Part shown: in pieces, positions 8,067-16,586 of the stretch
Position numbering within the stretch: position 1 is the stretch's first letter
How the letters are laid out: every line of letters starts with the position of its first letter
From: Streptomyces glomeratus
Lineage (GTDB): Bacteria > Actinomycetota > Actinomycetes > Streptomycetales > Streptomycetaceae
NCBI RefSeq assembly: GCF_021462825.1
Contig: NZ_JAKEEB010000019.1
Location: 62,001-126,000, forward strand
Direction of reading: 5' to 3'
Length of the DNA stretch: 64,000 bases
Position numbers and translations under genes: made by a program
Notes under the pieces: generated by a model
Databases searched by the model: none
The model's input: the letters and a program-made list of their open reading frames with translations, nothing else
What the model was told of the DNA's origin: nothing

Positions 8067-9230
8067 ATGTCCGGCCGTGACCTGTTCTGTCAGCCCCGCC
8101 GCGTTCGCCACGGGGCGGCTCTGACGTTGGTCTTCGCGAGTGTCCTCGTCGCCGGCGCCGCGACGGGCTCCTTCGGCGAGACCGCCGCCAGGACCCCCTC
8201 CGCCGAGCCCGCGGCCCCGGCGGGGCACGGCGACGCCGTCACCGAGGCGGCCGCGCGGGCGATGGCCGACGGCAAGTCACCCATGGAAGCCGCCGAGCGC
8301 GCCGTCAGCCGCAGCGGCGACCGCTGGAGCGCCGTCTACTCGCAGGGCGAGTACCAGGAGTTCCAGGAGGCCCTCGACGGCCAGTACACCGGCGTCGGTC
8401 TGTCGGCCCGGCGCGAGCGCGACGGCCGGATCGAGGTGACCCATGTGCAGCCCGGCTCGCCCGCGGCCGTCGCCGGGATCCGCGGCGGCGACCGGCTGCG
8501 CAGCGTCGACGGCGAGGACGTCGACGGCAGGCCCGTCACGGAGGTCGTCTCCTTACTCCGCGGCGACACCGACGGCGCGTCCGCCGGCACCCGGGTCAGG
8601 CTCGGCCTGGAGCGCGGGACGCACACCTGGAGCGAGGTACTGCGCAGGGCCCGGCTCTCCACGGACTCGGTGACCGTGCGCCGGCTGGCCGGCGGCGCCA
8701 CCCTGATCAAGATCGCCGCATTCACCAAGGGCTCCGGCGACCTCGTACGGAACGCCGTCGACCACGCCCCCGAAGGCGCCGGGATCGTGCTCGACCTGCG
8801 AGGCAACTCCGGCGGCCTGGTCACCGAGGCCGTCACCGCCGCCTCCGCCTTCCTCGACGGCGGGCTCGTGGCGACGTACGACGTCAACGGCGACCAGCGC
8901 GCCCTGCACGCGGAACCGGGCGGCGACACCACCAGACCCCTGGTCGCGCTCGTCGACGGCGGCACGATGAGCGCGGCCGAGCTGCTCACCGGTGCCCTCC
9001 AGGACCGCGGCCGTGCGGTCGTCGTCGGCACCCGCACCTTCGGCAAGGGCTCCATCCAGATGCCGAGCCGGCTGCCCGACGGCTCCGTGGCGGAGCTGAC
9101 CGTCGGGCACTACCGCACCCCCTCGGGGCACAAGGTCGACGGCCGTGGCATCACCCCCGACCTGGAGGCCGGGGACGAGGTGCTCGAGCGGGCCGAGACA
9201 GTGCTCAGCGGCCTGGGCGACGCTCCGTAG
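8067..9230 (+). CDS. Secreted S41 carboxy-terminal processing protease, TTA codon
   Basis: A CtpA/Prc-type serine protease of 387 aa. An N-terminal hydrophobic segment near 20-45 acts as signal or anchor, a PDZ domain follows near 105-180 (GLSARRERDGRIEVTHVQPGSPA), then the S41 core with the serine in GTMSAAE (S302) and the general-base lysine in FGKGSIQ (K327). Family members trim C termini of exported proteins. The ATG at 8067 is preferred to an upstream TTG because a -10 hexamer ends just before it. Codon 163 (8553-8555) is TTA, the leucine codon decoded by the developmentally controlled bldA tRNA, so full translation may be confined to later growth. It lies between ftsEX and smpB. Confidence 0.93.
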   Translation: MSGRDLFCQPRRVRHGAALTLVFASVLVAGAATGSFGETAARTPSAEPAAPAGHGDAVTEAAARAMADGKSPMEAAERAVSRSGDRWSAVYSQGEYQEFQEALDGQYTGVGLSARRERDGRIEVTHVQPGSPAAVAGIRGGDRLRSVDGEDVDGRPVTEVVSLLRGDTDGASAGTRVRLGLERGTHTWSEVLRRARLSTDSVTVRRLAGGATLIKIAAFTKGSGDLVRNAVDHAPEGAGIVLDLRGNSGGLVTEAVTAASAFLDGGLVATYDVNGDQRALHAEPGGDTTRPLVALVDGGTMSAAELLTGALQDRGRAVVVGTRTFGKGSIQMPSRLPDGSVAELTVGHYRTPSGHKVDGRGITPDLEAGDEVLERAETVLSGLGDAP

Positions 9231-9321
9231 CGGTGTCCGCCACTCTTCGTCATCGACGCGCGGGACTCCGCGTAATCGGCTTCCCCCGGCACCCCCCTGT
9301 AGTGCGAAAATGGTCGGCACT

Positions 9322-9801
9322 ATGGCAAAGGAAAAAGGGCGCAAGCTGATCGCGCAGAACAAGAAGGCGCGGCACGACTACCACATCCTGGATACGTACG
9401 AGGCCGGTCTCGTGCTCACCGGGACCGAGGTCAAGTCGCTGCGCCAGGGGCGGGCCTCGCTGGTCGACGGCTTTGTGCAGCTGGACGCGCACGAGGCGTG
9501 GCTGCACAACGTGCACGTGCCGGAGTACAGCCAGGGCACCTGGACGAACCACAGCGCACGCCGCAAGCGGAAGCTGCTGCTGCATCGCACCGAGATCGAC
9601 AAGCTGGAGTCCAAGTCCCAGGAGACGGGTCACACGATCGTGCCCCTTGCCCTGTACTTCAAGGACGGCCGCGCCAAGGTCGAGATCGCGCTGGCGAGGG
9701 GTAAGAAGGAGTACGACAAGCGGCAGACGCTCCGCGAGAAGCAGGACCGCCGCGAGGCGGACCGGGCGGTGGCGGCGGCACGGCGCCGGCAGCGGGCCTG
9801 A
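9322..9801 (+). CDS. smpB: SsrA-binding protein SmpB
   Basis: SmpB binds tmRNA and carries it to ribosomes stalled without a stop codon. The 159-aa protein begins MAKEKGRKLIAQNKKA, has the family landmarks LTGTEVKSLR and NVHVPEYSQGT, and ends in the basic tail (KKEYDKRQTLREKQDRRE) that enters the mRNA channel. The ATG at 9322 gives the usual family start; an in-frame ATG four codons upstream is possible. Its partner tmRNA gene lies 175 bases downstream, a pairing that directly supports both calls. Confidence 0.97.
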   Translation: MAKEKGRKLIAQNKKARHDYHILDTYEAGLVLTGTEVKSLRQGRASLVDGFVQLDAHEAWLHNVHVPEYSQGTWTNHSARRKRKLLLHRTEIDKLESKSQETGHTIVPLALYFKDGRAKVEIALARGKKEYDKRQTLREKQDRREADRAVAAARRRQRA

Positions 9802-9976
9802 GCGGTCCGGACGGCGGGTCCGAGCGGCCCGGACGGGGGAATGATCCGGCGCACGGCACTGTTGAACGAGGTACCACGGCGGGGTGACCGCCGGGAATGC
9901 GCTGGCATCGAGGTGCGTTGGTCACGTACGATGTCGCCTGCACCGCGTGCCGGTGTGAGCATTGAAAAATCAACAT

Positions 9977-10342
9977 GGGGATGATCGGTTTCGACAGCGG
10001 CTGTCGAAGCAGGGGAAGCGTGTCGAGGAAGCGGCCATGATCTCGTAAACCACAGGCCGAAAAAAATAATCGCCAACACCAAGCGCGATTCCTTCGCCCT
10101 CGCTGCCTAAGTAGCGACTCGCGAAGTGTCAGCCCGGGGCCGTTCCCGACCCGGATCCTGGCATCAGCTAGGGAACTAAACCTTGATCCCGGTCACGGGG
10201 TGAAGAGGGAAACCAAACAGTGACTGAGCCCGTCGGAGACTTGTCCGCGTGATCTCCGGGGCCGAGAAAAGCGAAGCGGACTGCACACGGAGAAGCCCTG
10301 GTTCCGCACCGTTGGACGCGGGTTCGATTCCCGCCATCTCCA
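9977..10342 (+). ncRNA. ssrA: Transfer-messenger RNA (tmRNA)
   Basis: The 5' end GGGGATG pairs with CATCTCC at the 3' end, followed by a discriminator A; the terminal CCA is not encoded. The T-arm GGTTCGATTCCC lies just before the 3' acceptor strand. The tag reading frame runs 10072-10110 and encodes ANTKRDSFALAA then TAA, with the typical A-rich stretch before the resume codon GCC. Length is about 366 nt, near the usual size. The ALAA end is the degradation signal for proteolysis of rescued peptides. A -10-like TACGAT at 9927-9932 may start a precursor trimmed by RNase P. smpB lies immediately upstream. Confidence 0.95.
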
Positions 10343-10358
10343 CTTACCCCATGTGGGC

Positions 10359-10393
10359 AAGGCCTCGCTGCTTTCGGGTGGCGGGGCCTTTGT
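10359..10393 (+). terminator. Terminator after tmRNA
   Basis: A 10-bp stem with one G-U pair (10359-10368 with 10381-10390) and a 12-base loop begins 16 bases past the mature tmRNA end; a weak T-rich tail follows. Confidence 0.65.
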
Positions 10394-10530
10394 CGTTCCC
10401 CGCGTGCCATGCGCGGGGGAGGCCGGGGCCGGTCGACGGGAGAGGCCGTATCCCGCCCCATGGTCGCCGGGCTCATTGTGGGGCGGCGGCCCATATCGGA
10501 GGTACGAGGCCACTCCTACCGTGCCTCCGC

Positions 10531-11517
10531 ATGACACACACCAGAGCCGCAGGCCGAAGCCGCCTCACCGTCCTCGCGACACTCCTCGTCGCCCTTTTCG
10601 CCGCCTTCCTCACTCCCGGCCGGGCCGCTGCCGCCTCCCCTCAGGAGGTGACCGGTTTCGGCACCAACCCCGGGGCCCTGCGCATGTTCCGGTACGTCCC
10701 GTCCGGGCTCCCCGCCGGGCGGCCCGTAGTCGTCGCGCTGCACGGGTGCACCCAGGACGCCGCCGGGTACGGCACCGGCAGCGGATGGAACCAGCTAGCC
10801 GACCGCTGGGGCTTCTCCGTCGTGCTGCCGCAGCAGCAGTCCGCCAACAACATCTCCAATTGCTTCGACTGGTTCCAGAGCGGTGACATCGAGCGCGGCC
10901 AGGGCGAGGCCGCCAGCATTGCGCAGATGGTCGACCGCCAGCTCACCGATGTCTCGGGCGACCAGGCGCGCGTGTACGTCACCGGACTGTCGGCCGGCGG
11001 CGGCATGACCGCCGTCATGATGGCGGCGTACCCCGAGAAGTTCGCCGGGGGCGGCGTCGTCGCCGGGCTGCCCTACGGATGCGCGCAGGCGGCCGGATCG
11101 CCGTACGTCTGCATGTACGTCGGCGCCGACCAGACCCCGAAGCAGTGGGGCGACCGCGTGCGGGCGGCCCGGCCCGGGTACACCGGCCCATGGCCCACGC
11201 TCACCGTCTTCCAGGGCACGGCCGACTACACCGTCAAGCCCGTCAACATGACCGACCTGATGAGGCAGTGGACCGACGTGCACGGCGCCGATCAGACGGC
11301 GGATGCGAGCGACACCGTCGCCGGGTATCCGCACCAGGTCTTCCGGGATCCGGCGGGCGACCCGGTCGTGGAGACGTACTCCCTCACCGGGATGGGGCAC
11401 GGACAACCCGTCGACCCCGGCAGCGGGACCGGGCAGTGCGGGGCGGCCGGTGCCTACTTCCTCGACATGAACCTGTGCGCCGCGTATCGGCTCGGGCGGT
11501 CCTGGGGGCTCGGGTAG
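10531..11517 (+). CDS. Secreted esterase, PHB depolymerase family
   Basis: A 328-aa exported alpha/beta hydrolase of the PHB-depolymerase/feruloyl-esterase type. A signal peptide covers about residues 1-36, ending at an AAAAS-like cleavage site. The lipase box GLSAGG holds nucleophile S154, with probable Asp232 (GTADYTVKP) and His290 (GMGHGQP) completing the triad. HGCTQDAAGYG near the N terminus forms the oxyanion-hole strand typical of this family, and FDWF plus paired cysteines are shared with fungal and Streptomyces relatives. Substrate could be short polyhydroxyalkanoate, acetyl-xylan or feruloyl esters; sequence does not decide. There is no linker or substrate-binding domain. The ATG at 10531 is chosen because the upstream open frame runs through tmRNA. 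Confidence 0.88.
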   Translation: MTHTRAAGRSRLTVLATLLVALFAAFLTPGRAAAASPQEVTGFGTNPGALRMFRYVPSGLPAGRPVVVALHGCTQDAAGYGTGSGWNQLADRWGFSVVLPQQQSANNISNCFDWFQSGDIERGQGEAASIAQMVDRQLTDVSGDQARVYVTGLSAGGGMTAVMMAAYPEKFAGGGVVAGLPYGCAQAAGSPYVCMYVGADQTPKQWGDRVRAARPGYTGPWPTLTVFQGTADYTVKPVNMTDLMRQWTDVHGADQTADASDTVAGYPHQVFRDPAGDPVVETYSLTGMGHGQPVDPGSGTGQCGAAGAYFLDMNLCAAYRLGRSWGLG

Positions 11518-11607
11518 GCCGGTCGGCCGGTGGGAACACGCACTCCTCGCCGCCTCCCTTGTTCCGGGCCCCTTCTCCTCGCGCGGCCCCTGGACCGCGT
11601 TCCCCGC

Positions 11608-12891
11608 CTACGCCTCCCCCGGCGCCTGAGTTCCCGGCTCCACCCGCCCTCGGGGCCGTTCCCTCTGCTGCGGGCGCGTCATGCCCGCCGCCCACCGCCC
11701 GCCCGCAGCGATCAGCAGCGCGAGTCCCGCCGCGGCGGCGGGTGCGGTGAAACCGGCCGTCGGCGACAGGTGCTCCACCGCCCAGCCGCCGGTGGCGGAC
11801 CCGCAGGCCACACCGCCCAGCAGGGCCGTCACGGCGAGGGTCATGCCCTCGTTGAGGCGGCCCTTCGGCGTGTGTCGCTGGACCAGCGTCATCGCGGTGA
11901 CCATCGTGGGCGCGGTGGCCATGCCCGCGAGGAGCAGGGCGGGCGCGAGGGCGGCGAGGGAGCCGGTGGTGCGGGCCGCGAGCAGGGGCAGGGACATGAG
12001 AGCGGCCATGACCGTCAGGCACCACAGGTAACGGCGCTCGGGAGGGCCCGCGGGGCGCAGGGTGCCGTAGAGCAGACCGGCCGCGCACGACCCGGCGGCC
12101 TGGAGCGCGAGGACCGGACCGGCGACCGCCTTGTGGCCGTGCGCGTCCGCGAACGCGATGGTCACCACCTCCATCGAGCCGAACACCGCCCCCGTGGCGA
12201 GCAGGCCGAGCATCAGCGGGGGCATGCCGGGGCTGCGGAAAGGGGCCCGGCCCGGGACGCCCCGGCTCGGGGGCGGTTCCGTGGCGCGCTGTGCCGTGAA
12301 CACCAGCATGCCCGTGAGCAGAAAGACCCCGCCGATCAGGGTTCCGGCCTCCGGGAAGAGCCGGGTGCAGAGAAGGGCGGCGACCACCGGGCCGAGCATG
12401 AAGCACAGTTCGTCCGCGGCCTGCTCGAAGGAGTTCGCGGTGTGCAGGGCGTCCGGGTCGTCCCGGAAGAGGTGGGCCCAGCGGGCGCGGGACAGTCCGC
12501 CGATGTTGGGTGTCGTGGCAGTGGTGGCGTAGGCGGCGAACAGGGTCCAGTCGGGGGCGTCGTAGCGCACGCACAGCAGCAGGGCCAGACCGCCGAGCAG
12601 GGCGAACACCGTGGCGGGCACGGCGATCCGCGCCTGGCCGTGGCGGTCGACGAGCCGGGCGATCCAGGGGGCGGCCACGGCCGTCGTCACGAGGCCGGTG
12701 GCGGTGACGGCGCCGGCGAGGGCGTACGAACCCCGGGAACCGGCGATCATGATGACCGCGCTCACGCTGAACATGCCCATGGGCAGGCGGGCGATGAGGT
12801 TACCGATCGTGAAGGCGCGGGTGCCGGGCCGGGTGAACAGGCGGCGGTAGGGGTTGCGGGACACGGCGGTGCCGGAGGTCGATTGCGGCAT
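11608..12891 (-). CDS. Major facilitator superfamily transporter
   Basis: A 12-helix MFS protein of about 427 aa, hydrophobic throughout with the loop-2 motif DRHGQARIAV. It resembles drug/sugar exporters of the DHA1 type, but no substrate is indicated. The start is placed at the ATG at 12891 (MPQSTSG), just before the cytoplasmic N-terminal segment. An upstream in-frame ATG at 12954 would push the start into the promoter area of the divergent LysR gene. The C-terminal tail is Arg/Pro-rich. The divergent LysR regulator, 83 bases away, probably controls it. Confidence 0.88.
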   Translation of the reverse strand: MPQSTSGTAVSRNPYRRLFTRPGTRAFTIGNLIARLPMGMFSVSAVIMIAGSRGSYALAGAVTATGLVTTAVAAPWIARLVDRHGQARIAVPATVFALLGGLALLLCVRYDAPDWTLFAAYATTATTPNIGGLSRARWAHLFRDDPDALHTANSFEQAADELCFMLGPVVAALLCTRLFPEAGTLIGGVFLLTGMLVFTAQRATEPPPSRGVPGRAPFRSPGMPPLMLGLLATGAVFGSMEVVTIAFADAHGHKAVAGPVLALQAAGSCAAGLLYGTLRPAGPPERRYLWCLTVMAALMSLPLLAARTTGSLAALAPALLLAGMATAPTMVTAMTLVQRHTPKGRLNEGMTLAVTALLGGVACGSATGGWAVEHLSPTAGFTAPAAAAGLALLIAAGGRWAAGMTRPQQRERPRGRVEPGTQAPGEA

Positions 12892-12929
12892 GGAGCAACC
12901 GTCGCCCGCGCTCTGACCTGCGGTCCAAC

Positions 12930-12967
12930 ACTTACTCGGTGGTGATTGACGCACCTGGGTTGTAAGT
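12930..12967. promoter_or_regulatory. Possible LysR operator between MFS and lysR genes
   Basis: ACTTAC (12930-12935) and GTAAGT (12962-12967) form a widely spaced inverted repeat in the 83-bp divergent gap. LysR regulators commonly bind such sites upstream of their own and the divergent gene. No biochemical certainty. Confidence 0.3.
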
Positions 12968-12974
12968 TCGGCGG

Positions 12975-13940
12975 ATGCCCGCAGCCTCCGTCGACCCCCG
13001 CCTGCTCCGCGCCTTCCTCGCCGTCGCCGAGGAACTGCACTTCACCCGCGCCGCGACCCGGCTGTACGTGGCCCAGCAGGCGCTCAGCCGTGACATCCGC
13101 CGGCTGGAGCGGGAGCTCGGCGCCGAGCTGTTCGTCCGGACGACCCGGCAGGTGACGTTGACCCCCGACGGCGAGCGGCTGCTGCCGTACGCGCGCCGGG
13201 TGCTTCAGGCACAGGACGAGTTGCTCACAGCGTTCGGGCAGGCCCGGCCGCTGCTGGTGGACCTGAACTCCCCGGGCCTGGTCACGGGGCGCCGGGTGCT
13301 GCACAGGGCCCGGGAACTCGCGCCGGACCAGGAGCTGATGGCGCGCTTCGAGAGCGGCCTCACGCATGCCGCCGTCGAACTGCTCGCGGGCCGGCTGGAC
13401 GTGTCGTTCGGACGCTTCGCGGGCCTAGCCCCGGCGCTGCGCACCGGCCTGGACCAGCAGCCCGTCCGCTACGAGCCGATGGCGGTCGTCCTGCCCGAGG
13501 ACCACCCGCTTGCCCCGCTGGAGACGGTGCCGGTGAAGGCGCTCGCGGGGGAGACGGTGTACGCCGGCGCCGGGAACCCGCGCACACCGGAGTGGACGGA
13601 CCTCGCCCACCGCCTGTTCGAGGGCCGTGACATCCGGGTCGCGCCGCCCGTTCCGCTGGCCGTGGGGGAGGAGGAGTTCCAGCGGATCATGGCCAGGGCG
13701 GGCAACCCGATCCTCGCCGTGATGGACTTCCCGGCCCTGCCACACACGGTCGTACGCCCGCTGGTGGACCCGGTCCCGCTGTCGCCGGTGTCGCTGGTGT
13801 GGCGGAAGGGCCTGGCGCACCCCGGCATCCACGCGCTTCGGCGGGCGGCCGTCGAACTCGGAGCGGAGCAGGGGTGGCTGAGCCCGCCGGAAGAGGCCTG
13901 GATGCCGGACGCGGACGCGCACGTGATGGGCCGGCGGTGA
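12975..13940 (+). CDS. LysR-family transcriptional regulator
   Basis: A 321-aa LysR regulator. The winged helix-turn-helix occupies residues 5-65 (LLRAFLAVAEELHFTRAATRLYVAQQALSRDI pattern, within which LHFTRAA and QQALSRDI are diagnostic) and a periplasmic-binding-like effector domain fills the rest. The effector domain is somewhat divergent, ending with an HAL(R)RAAVEL helix and a short tail. It is transcribed away from the MFS gene, which is its likely target, with an effector probably transported by that protein. The ATG at 12975 fits the usual short N terminus. Confidence 0.92.
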   Translation: MPAASVDPRLLRAFLAVAEELHFTRAATRLYVAQQALSRDIRRLERELGAELFVRTTRQVTLTPDGERLLPYARRVLQAQDELLTAFGQARPLLVDLNSPGLVTGRRVLHRARELAPDQELMARFESGLTHAAVELLAGRLDVSFGRFAGLAPALRTGLDQQPVRYEPMAVVLPEDHPLAPLETVPVKALAGETVYAGAGNPRTPEWTDLAHRLFEGRDIRVAPPVPLAVGEEEFQRIMARAGNPILAVMDFPALPHTVVRPLVDPVPLSPVSLVWRKGLAHPGIHALRRAAVELGAEQGWLSPPEEAWMPDADAHVMGRR

Positions 13941-13969
13941 GGGTGCCGGCGGTGAGGGTGCCGGCGGGA

Positions 13970-14012
13970 CCAGGGCCCGTTGTCAGCGGGGTCGGCATGG
14001 AACGGGCCCTGG
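13970..14012. terminator. Hairpin between convergent lysR and glucosidase genes
   Basis: A perfect 12-bp stem (13970-13981 with 14001-14012) with a 19-base loop sits between genes that converge here. It is preceded by a 15-base direct repeat (GCGGTGAGGGTGCCG twice). No T run. Confidence 0.55.
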
Positions 14013-14027
14013 CGACTTCGTGGCCCG

Positions 14028-15701
14028 CTACACCGCGAGCCAGGCCGCGTGGTCCGCGGGCAGCACGCCGCCTTCGACCGGGCCGCTGGCCAGCAGGACC
14101 GAGGTGTGGTCCGGCAGGGCGTGCGCCTGGTCCGAGAGGTTGACCACGCAGACGAAACCGGGATCGCGGCGGAAGACCAGGACTCCCTCGGGTGCGTCCA
14201 GCCAGGTGAGGGTGCCGTCACCGAGCGCCGGGTGTTCCCGGCGCAGTCGCAGGGCGGTGCGGTACAGCTCCAGCATCGACGTCTCGTCCCCGGTCTGCGC
14301 CTCCACGCTCAGCTCGGCCCACGCGGACGGCTGCGGCAGCCACGGTGCGGCTGAGGCCTCGTCGGGGCTGAAGCCGTAGGGTGCGGCGCTTCCGGACCAG
14401 GGGATGGGCACACGGCAGCCGTCGCGGCCCCGGTCGGTGTGTCCGGACCGCTCCCAGACGGGATCCTGGAGTACGTCCTCGGGCAGGTCCTCGACCTCCG
14501 GCAGGCCCAGCTCCTCACCCTGGTAGATGTACGCTCCGCCGGGCAGGGCGAGCATCAGCAGGGCGGCCGCACGGGCGCGCACGGTGCCCAGTTCGAGGTC
14601 CGCATCGCCTTCGGGCCGATAGGGCTCGTTCGCGGTCCACCGTTTGACCGTCCTGCGGCCGTAGCGGCTCGGGTGGCGCATGACGTCGTGGTTGGACAGC
14701 ACCCAGGTGGCAGGTGCGCCGACCGCGCCGAGCATGGCGAGCGAGTCGTCGATGACCGCACGCAGGTCCTTCGCGTTCCAGCTCGACATCAGGAAGTCGA
14801 AGTTGAACGCGGTGTGCAGACCGTTGGGGCGGACGTAGGCCGCGAGCCGCTCGGGGGCGTCCGCCCATGCCTCGGCGACGAACGACCGGTCGCCGGGGAA
14901 CTCGTCGGCGACCCTGCGCCAGGCGCGGTAGATCTCGTGCACCTCGTCGCGGTCCCAGTGGGGGTGCTCGACGTGCCGCCGCGGCCGCTCCTCCGGGTGG
15001 TCCCGGGCGACGAGCGGTCCCAGCACCGCCGGTTCCCGGCGGGGCGGCAGGTCGGGCAGTTCGGGGTCCTTGACGAGTCCGTGGGCGACGTCGATGCGGA
15101 ACCCGTCCACTCCCCGGCTGAACCAGAAGCGCAGGATCGACTCGAACTCGGCCCGTACGTCCGGGTGTTCCCAGTTGAGATCCGGCTGCTGGGGGGCGAA
15201 CAGATGCAGGTACCACTCCCCGTCGGGCAGCCGCGTCCAGGCCGGGCCGCCGAAGCAGGAGACCCAGTCGTTGGGCGGCTCGGCGCCGTCGGGTCCGCGG
15301 CCGGGGCGGAAGACGTAGCGTTCCCGCTCGGGGCTTCCGGGCCCGGCGGCCAGCGCGGCACGGAACCACGCATGCTGGTCGGAGGTGTGGTTGGGCACGA
15401 TGTCGGGAATGACCCGGAGCCCGTACCGATGGGCCTCCTCGATGAGTTCCTCCGCCTCGGCCACCGTGCCGAACAGCGGGTCGATCTCGCGGAAGTCGGC
15501 CACGTCGTAACCGTGGTCCGCCATCGGGGACTTGTACCACGGGTTGATCCAGAGGGCGTCGACGCCGAGCGACCTGAGATAGGGCAGACGCGACCGGAGG
15601 CCGGCGATGTCACCGACGCCGTCACCGTTCCCGTCGGCGAAACTGCGGATGTAGACCTGGTAGATGACGGCGCTGCGCCACCAAGGGGCGGTACCGGACA
15701 T
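14028..15701 (-). CDS. GH13 alpha-glucosidase
   Basis: An intracellular alpha-glucosidase/oligo-1,6-glucosidase-like enzyme of 557 aa, with no signal peptide. The catalytic barrel has region I DIVPNHTS, region II GFRIDVAH with nucleophile D204, region III FVAEAW with acid/base E277 and region IV LSNHDV with D339. It would hydrolyse alpha-glucosides delivered by the ABC transporter encoded just upstream in the same direction. The gap to the last permease gene is 51 bases, so it is probably the distal gene of one operon. Exact linkage preference (maltose, isomaltose, trehalulose and so on) cannot be fixed from motifs alone. An Arg/Pro-rich insertion around residues 215-245 follows region II. 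Confidence 0.92.
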   Translation of the reverse strand: MSGTAPWWRSAVIYQVYIRSFADGNGDGVGDIAGLRSRLPYLRSLGVDALWINPWYKSPMADHGYDVADFREIDPLFGTVAEAEELIEEAHRYGLRVIPDIVPNHTSDQHAWFRAALAAGPGSPERERYVFRPGRGPDGAEPPNDWVSCFGGPAWTRLPDGEWYLHLFAPQQPDLNWEHPDVRAEFESILRFWFSRGVDGFRIDVAHGLVKDPELPDLPPRREPAVLGPLVARDHPEERPRRHVEHPHWDRDEVHEIYRAWRRVADEFPGDRSFVAEAWADAPERLAAYVRPNGLHTAFNFDFLMSSWNAKDLRAVIDDSLAMLGAVGAPATWVLSNHDVMRHPSRYGRRTVKRWTANEPYRPEGDADLELGTVRARAAALLMLALPGGAYIYQGEELGLPEVEDLPEDVLQDPVWERSGHTDRGRDGCRVPIPWSGSAAPYGFSPDEASAAPWLPQPSAWAELSVEAQTGDETSMLELYRTALRLRREHPALGDGTLTWLDAPEGVLVFRRDPGFVCVVNLSDQAHALPDHTSVLLASGPVEGGVLPADHAAWLAV

Positions 15702-15752
15702 ACTGCTGCGTCACTCCTCGGACGGATGAAGGGGCGGTGTGGCGCCCGGGGT

Positions 15753-16586
15753 CTACTTGGCGGCGCCTGCGGTGAGCCCGGCGACGATGCGGCGCTGGAA
15801 GACGAGCACCATCACCACCAGCGGGACGGTGACGAGCACCCCTGCCGCCATCTGGCTGCCGAACGGGGTCTCGAACTGCGTTGCGCCGGAGAACTTGGAG
15901 ATGGCGACGGGGGCGGTCTGCATCGCCTGCTTGTTCGTCATCGACAGGGCGATGAGGAACTCGTTCCAGGCGGCGATGAAGGTGATGATCGCCGTGGTGA
16001 AGATGCCCGGCGCCGCGAGCGGCACGATGATCTTGCGGAAGGCCTGTCCTCTGGTGCAGCCGTCGATCATGGCCGCCTGCTCCAGCTCGTCGGGCATCTG
16101 CCGGAAGAACGTGGTCAGGTTCCACACCGCCAGCGGCAGCGCGAAGGACATGCTGGGCACGATCATGGCCTGGTAGGTGTTGATCCAGCCGATGTCCGTG
16201 AACAGTTTGAGCAGCGGGACCACGATCGACACCACCGGGAACATCGAGGTGGCGATGATCAGGGTGAGCACCAGCCGCTTGAAGCGGAACTCCAGCCGGG
16301 CCATGGCGTAGGCGGTGAACGTGGCCAGTAGCAGGGCGAGCGCGGTGGTGACGCCGGCGACGATCAGACTGTTGCCGAGCGCGCGGGTGAAGCCCTGGGA
16401 GGGCTCGAACACCGCCCGGTAGTTCTCGAACGACACCGCAGAGGGAAGCAGCGAGGTGTCGAAGACGTCGGAGCTGCGGCGCAGGCTGGAGACCACCATC
16501 CAGTAGAACGGGGCCAGGCAGTAGGCCACCACCGCCGCGACCCCCGCGTACAGCAGCCGGGCGCGCCATTTCGCCGAGGCGGTCAT
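15753..16586 (-). CDS. Sugar ABC transporter permease (MalG type)
   Basis: A carbohydrate-uptake permease of 277 aa with six predicted helices and the EAA loop QAAMIDGCTRGQAFRKIIVPLAAPG, where the ATPase docks. The ATG at 16586 overlaps the stop of the upstream permease gene by four bases (ATGA), so the two subunits are translationally coupled. It forms a heterodimer with that MalF-type protein. No ATPase gene is present in the operon; in Streptomyces the shared ATPase MsiK encoded elsewhere normally energises such importers. Confidence 0.93.
   Translation of the reverse strand: MTASAKWRARLLYAGVAAVVAYCLAPFYWMVVSSLRRSSDVFDTSLLPSAVSFENYRAVFEPSQGFTRALGNSLIVAGVTTALALLLATFTAYAMARLEFRFKRLVLTLIIATSMFPVVSIVVPLLKLFTDIGWINTYQAMIVPSMSFALPLAVWNLTTFFRQMPDELEQAAMIDGCTRGQAFRKIIVPLAAPGIFTTAIITFIAAWNEFLIALSMTNKQAMQTAPVAISKFSGATQFETPFGSQMAAGVLVTVPLVVMVLVFQRRIVAGLTAGAAK

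Noticed and set aside
10249..10530. In-frame upstream extension of the esterase gene
   Set aside because: It reads through the 3' end of tmRNA and its terminator; the signal peptide begins at 10531.
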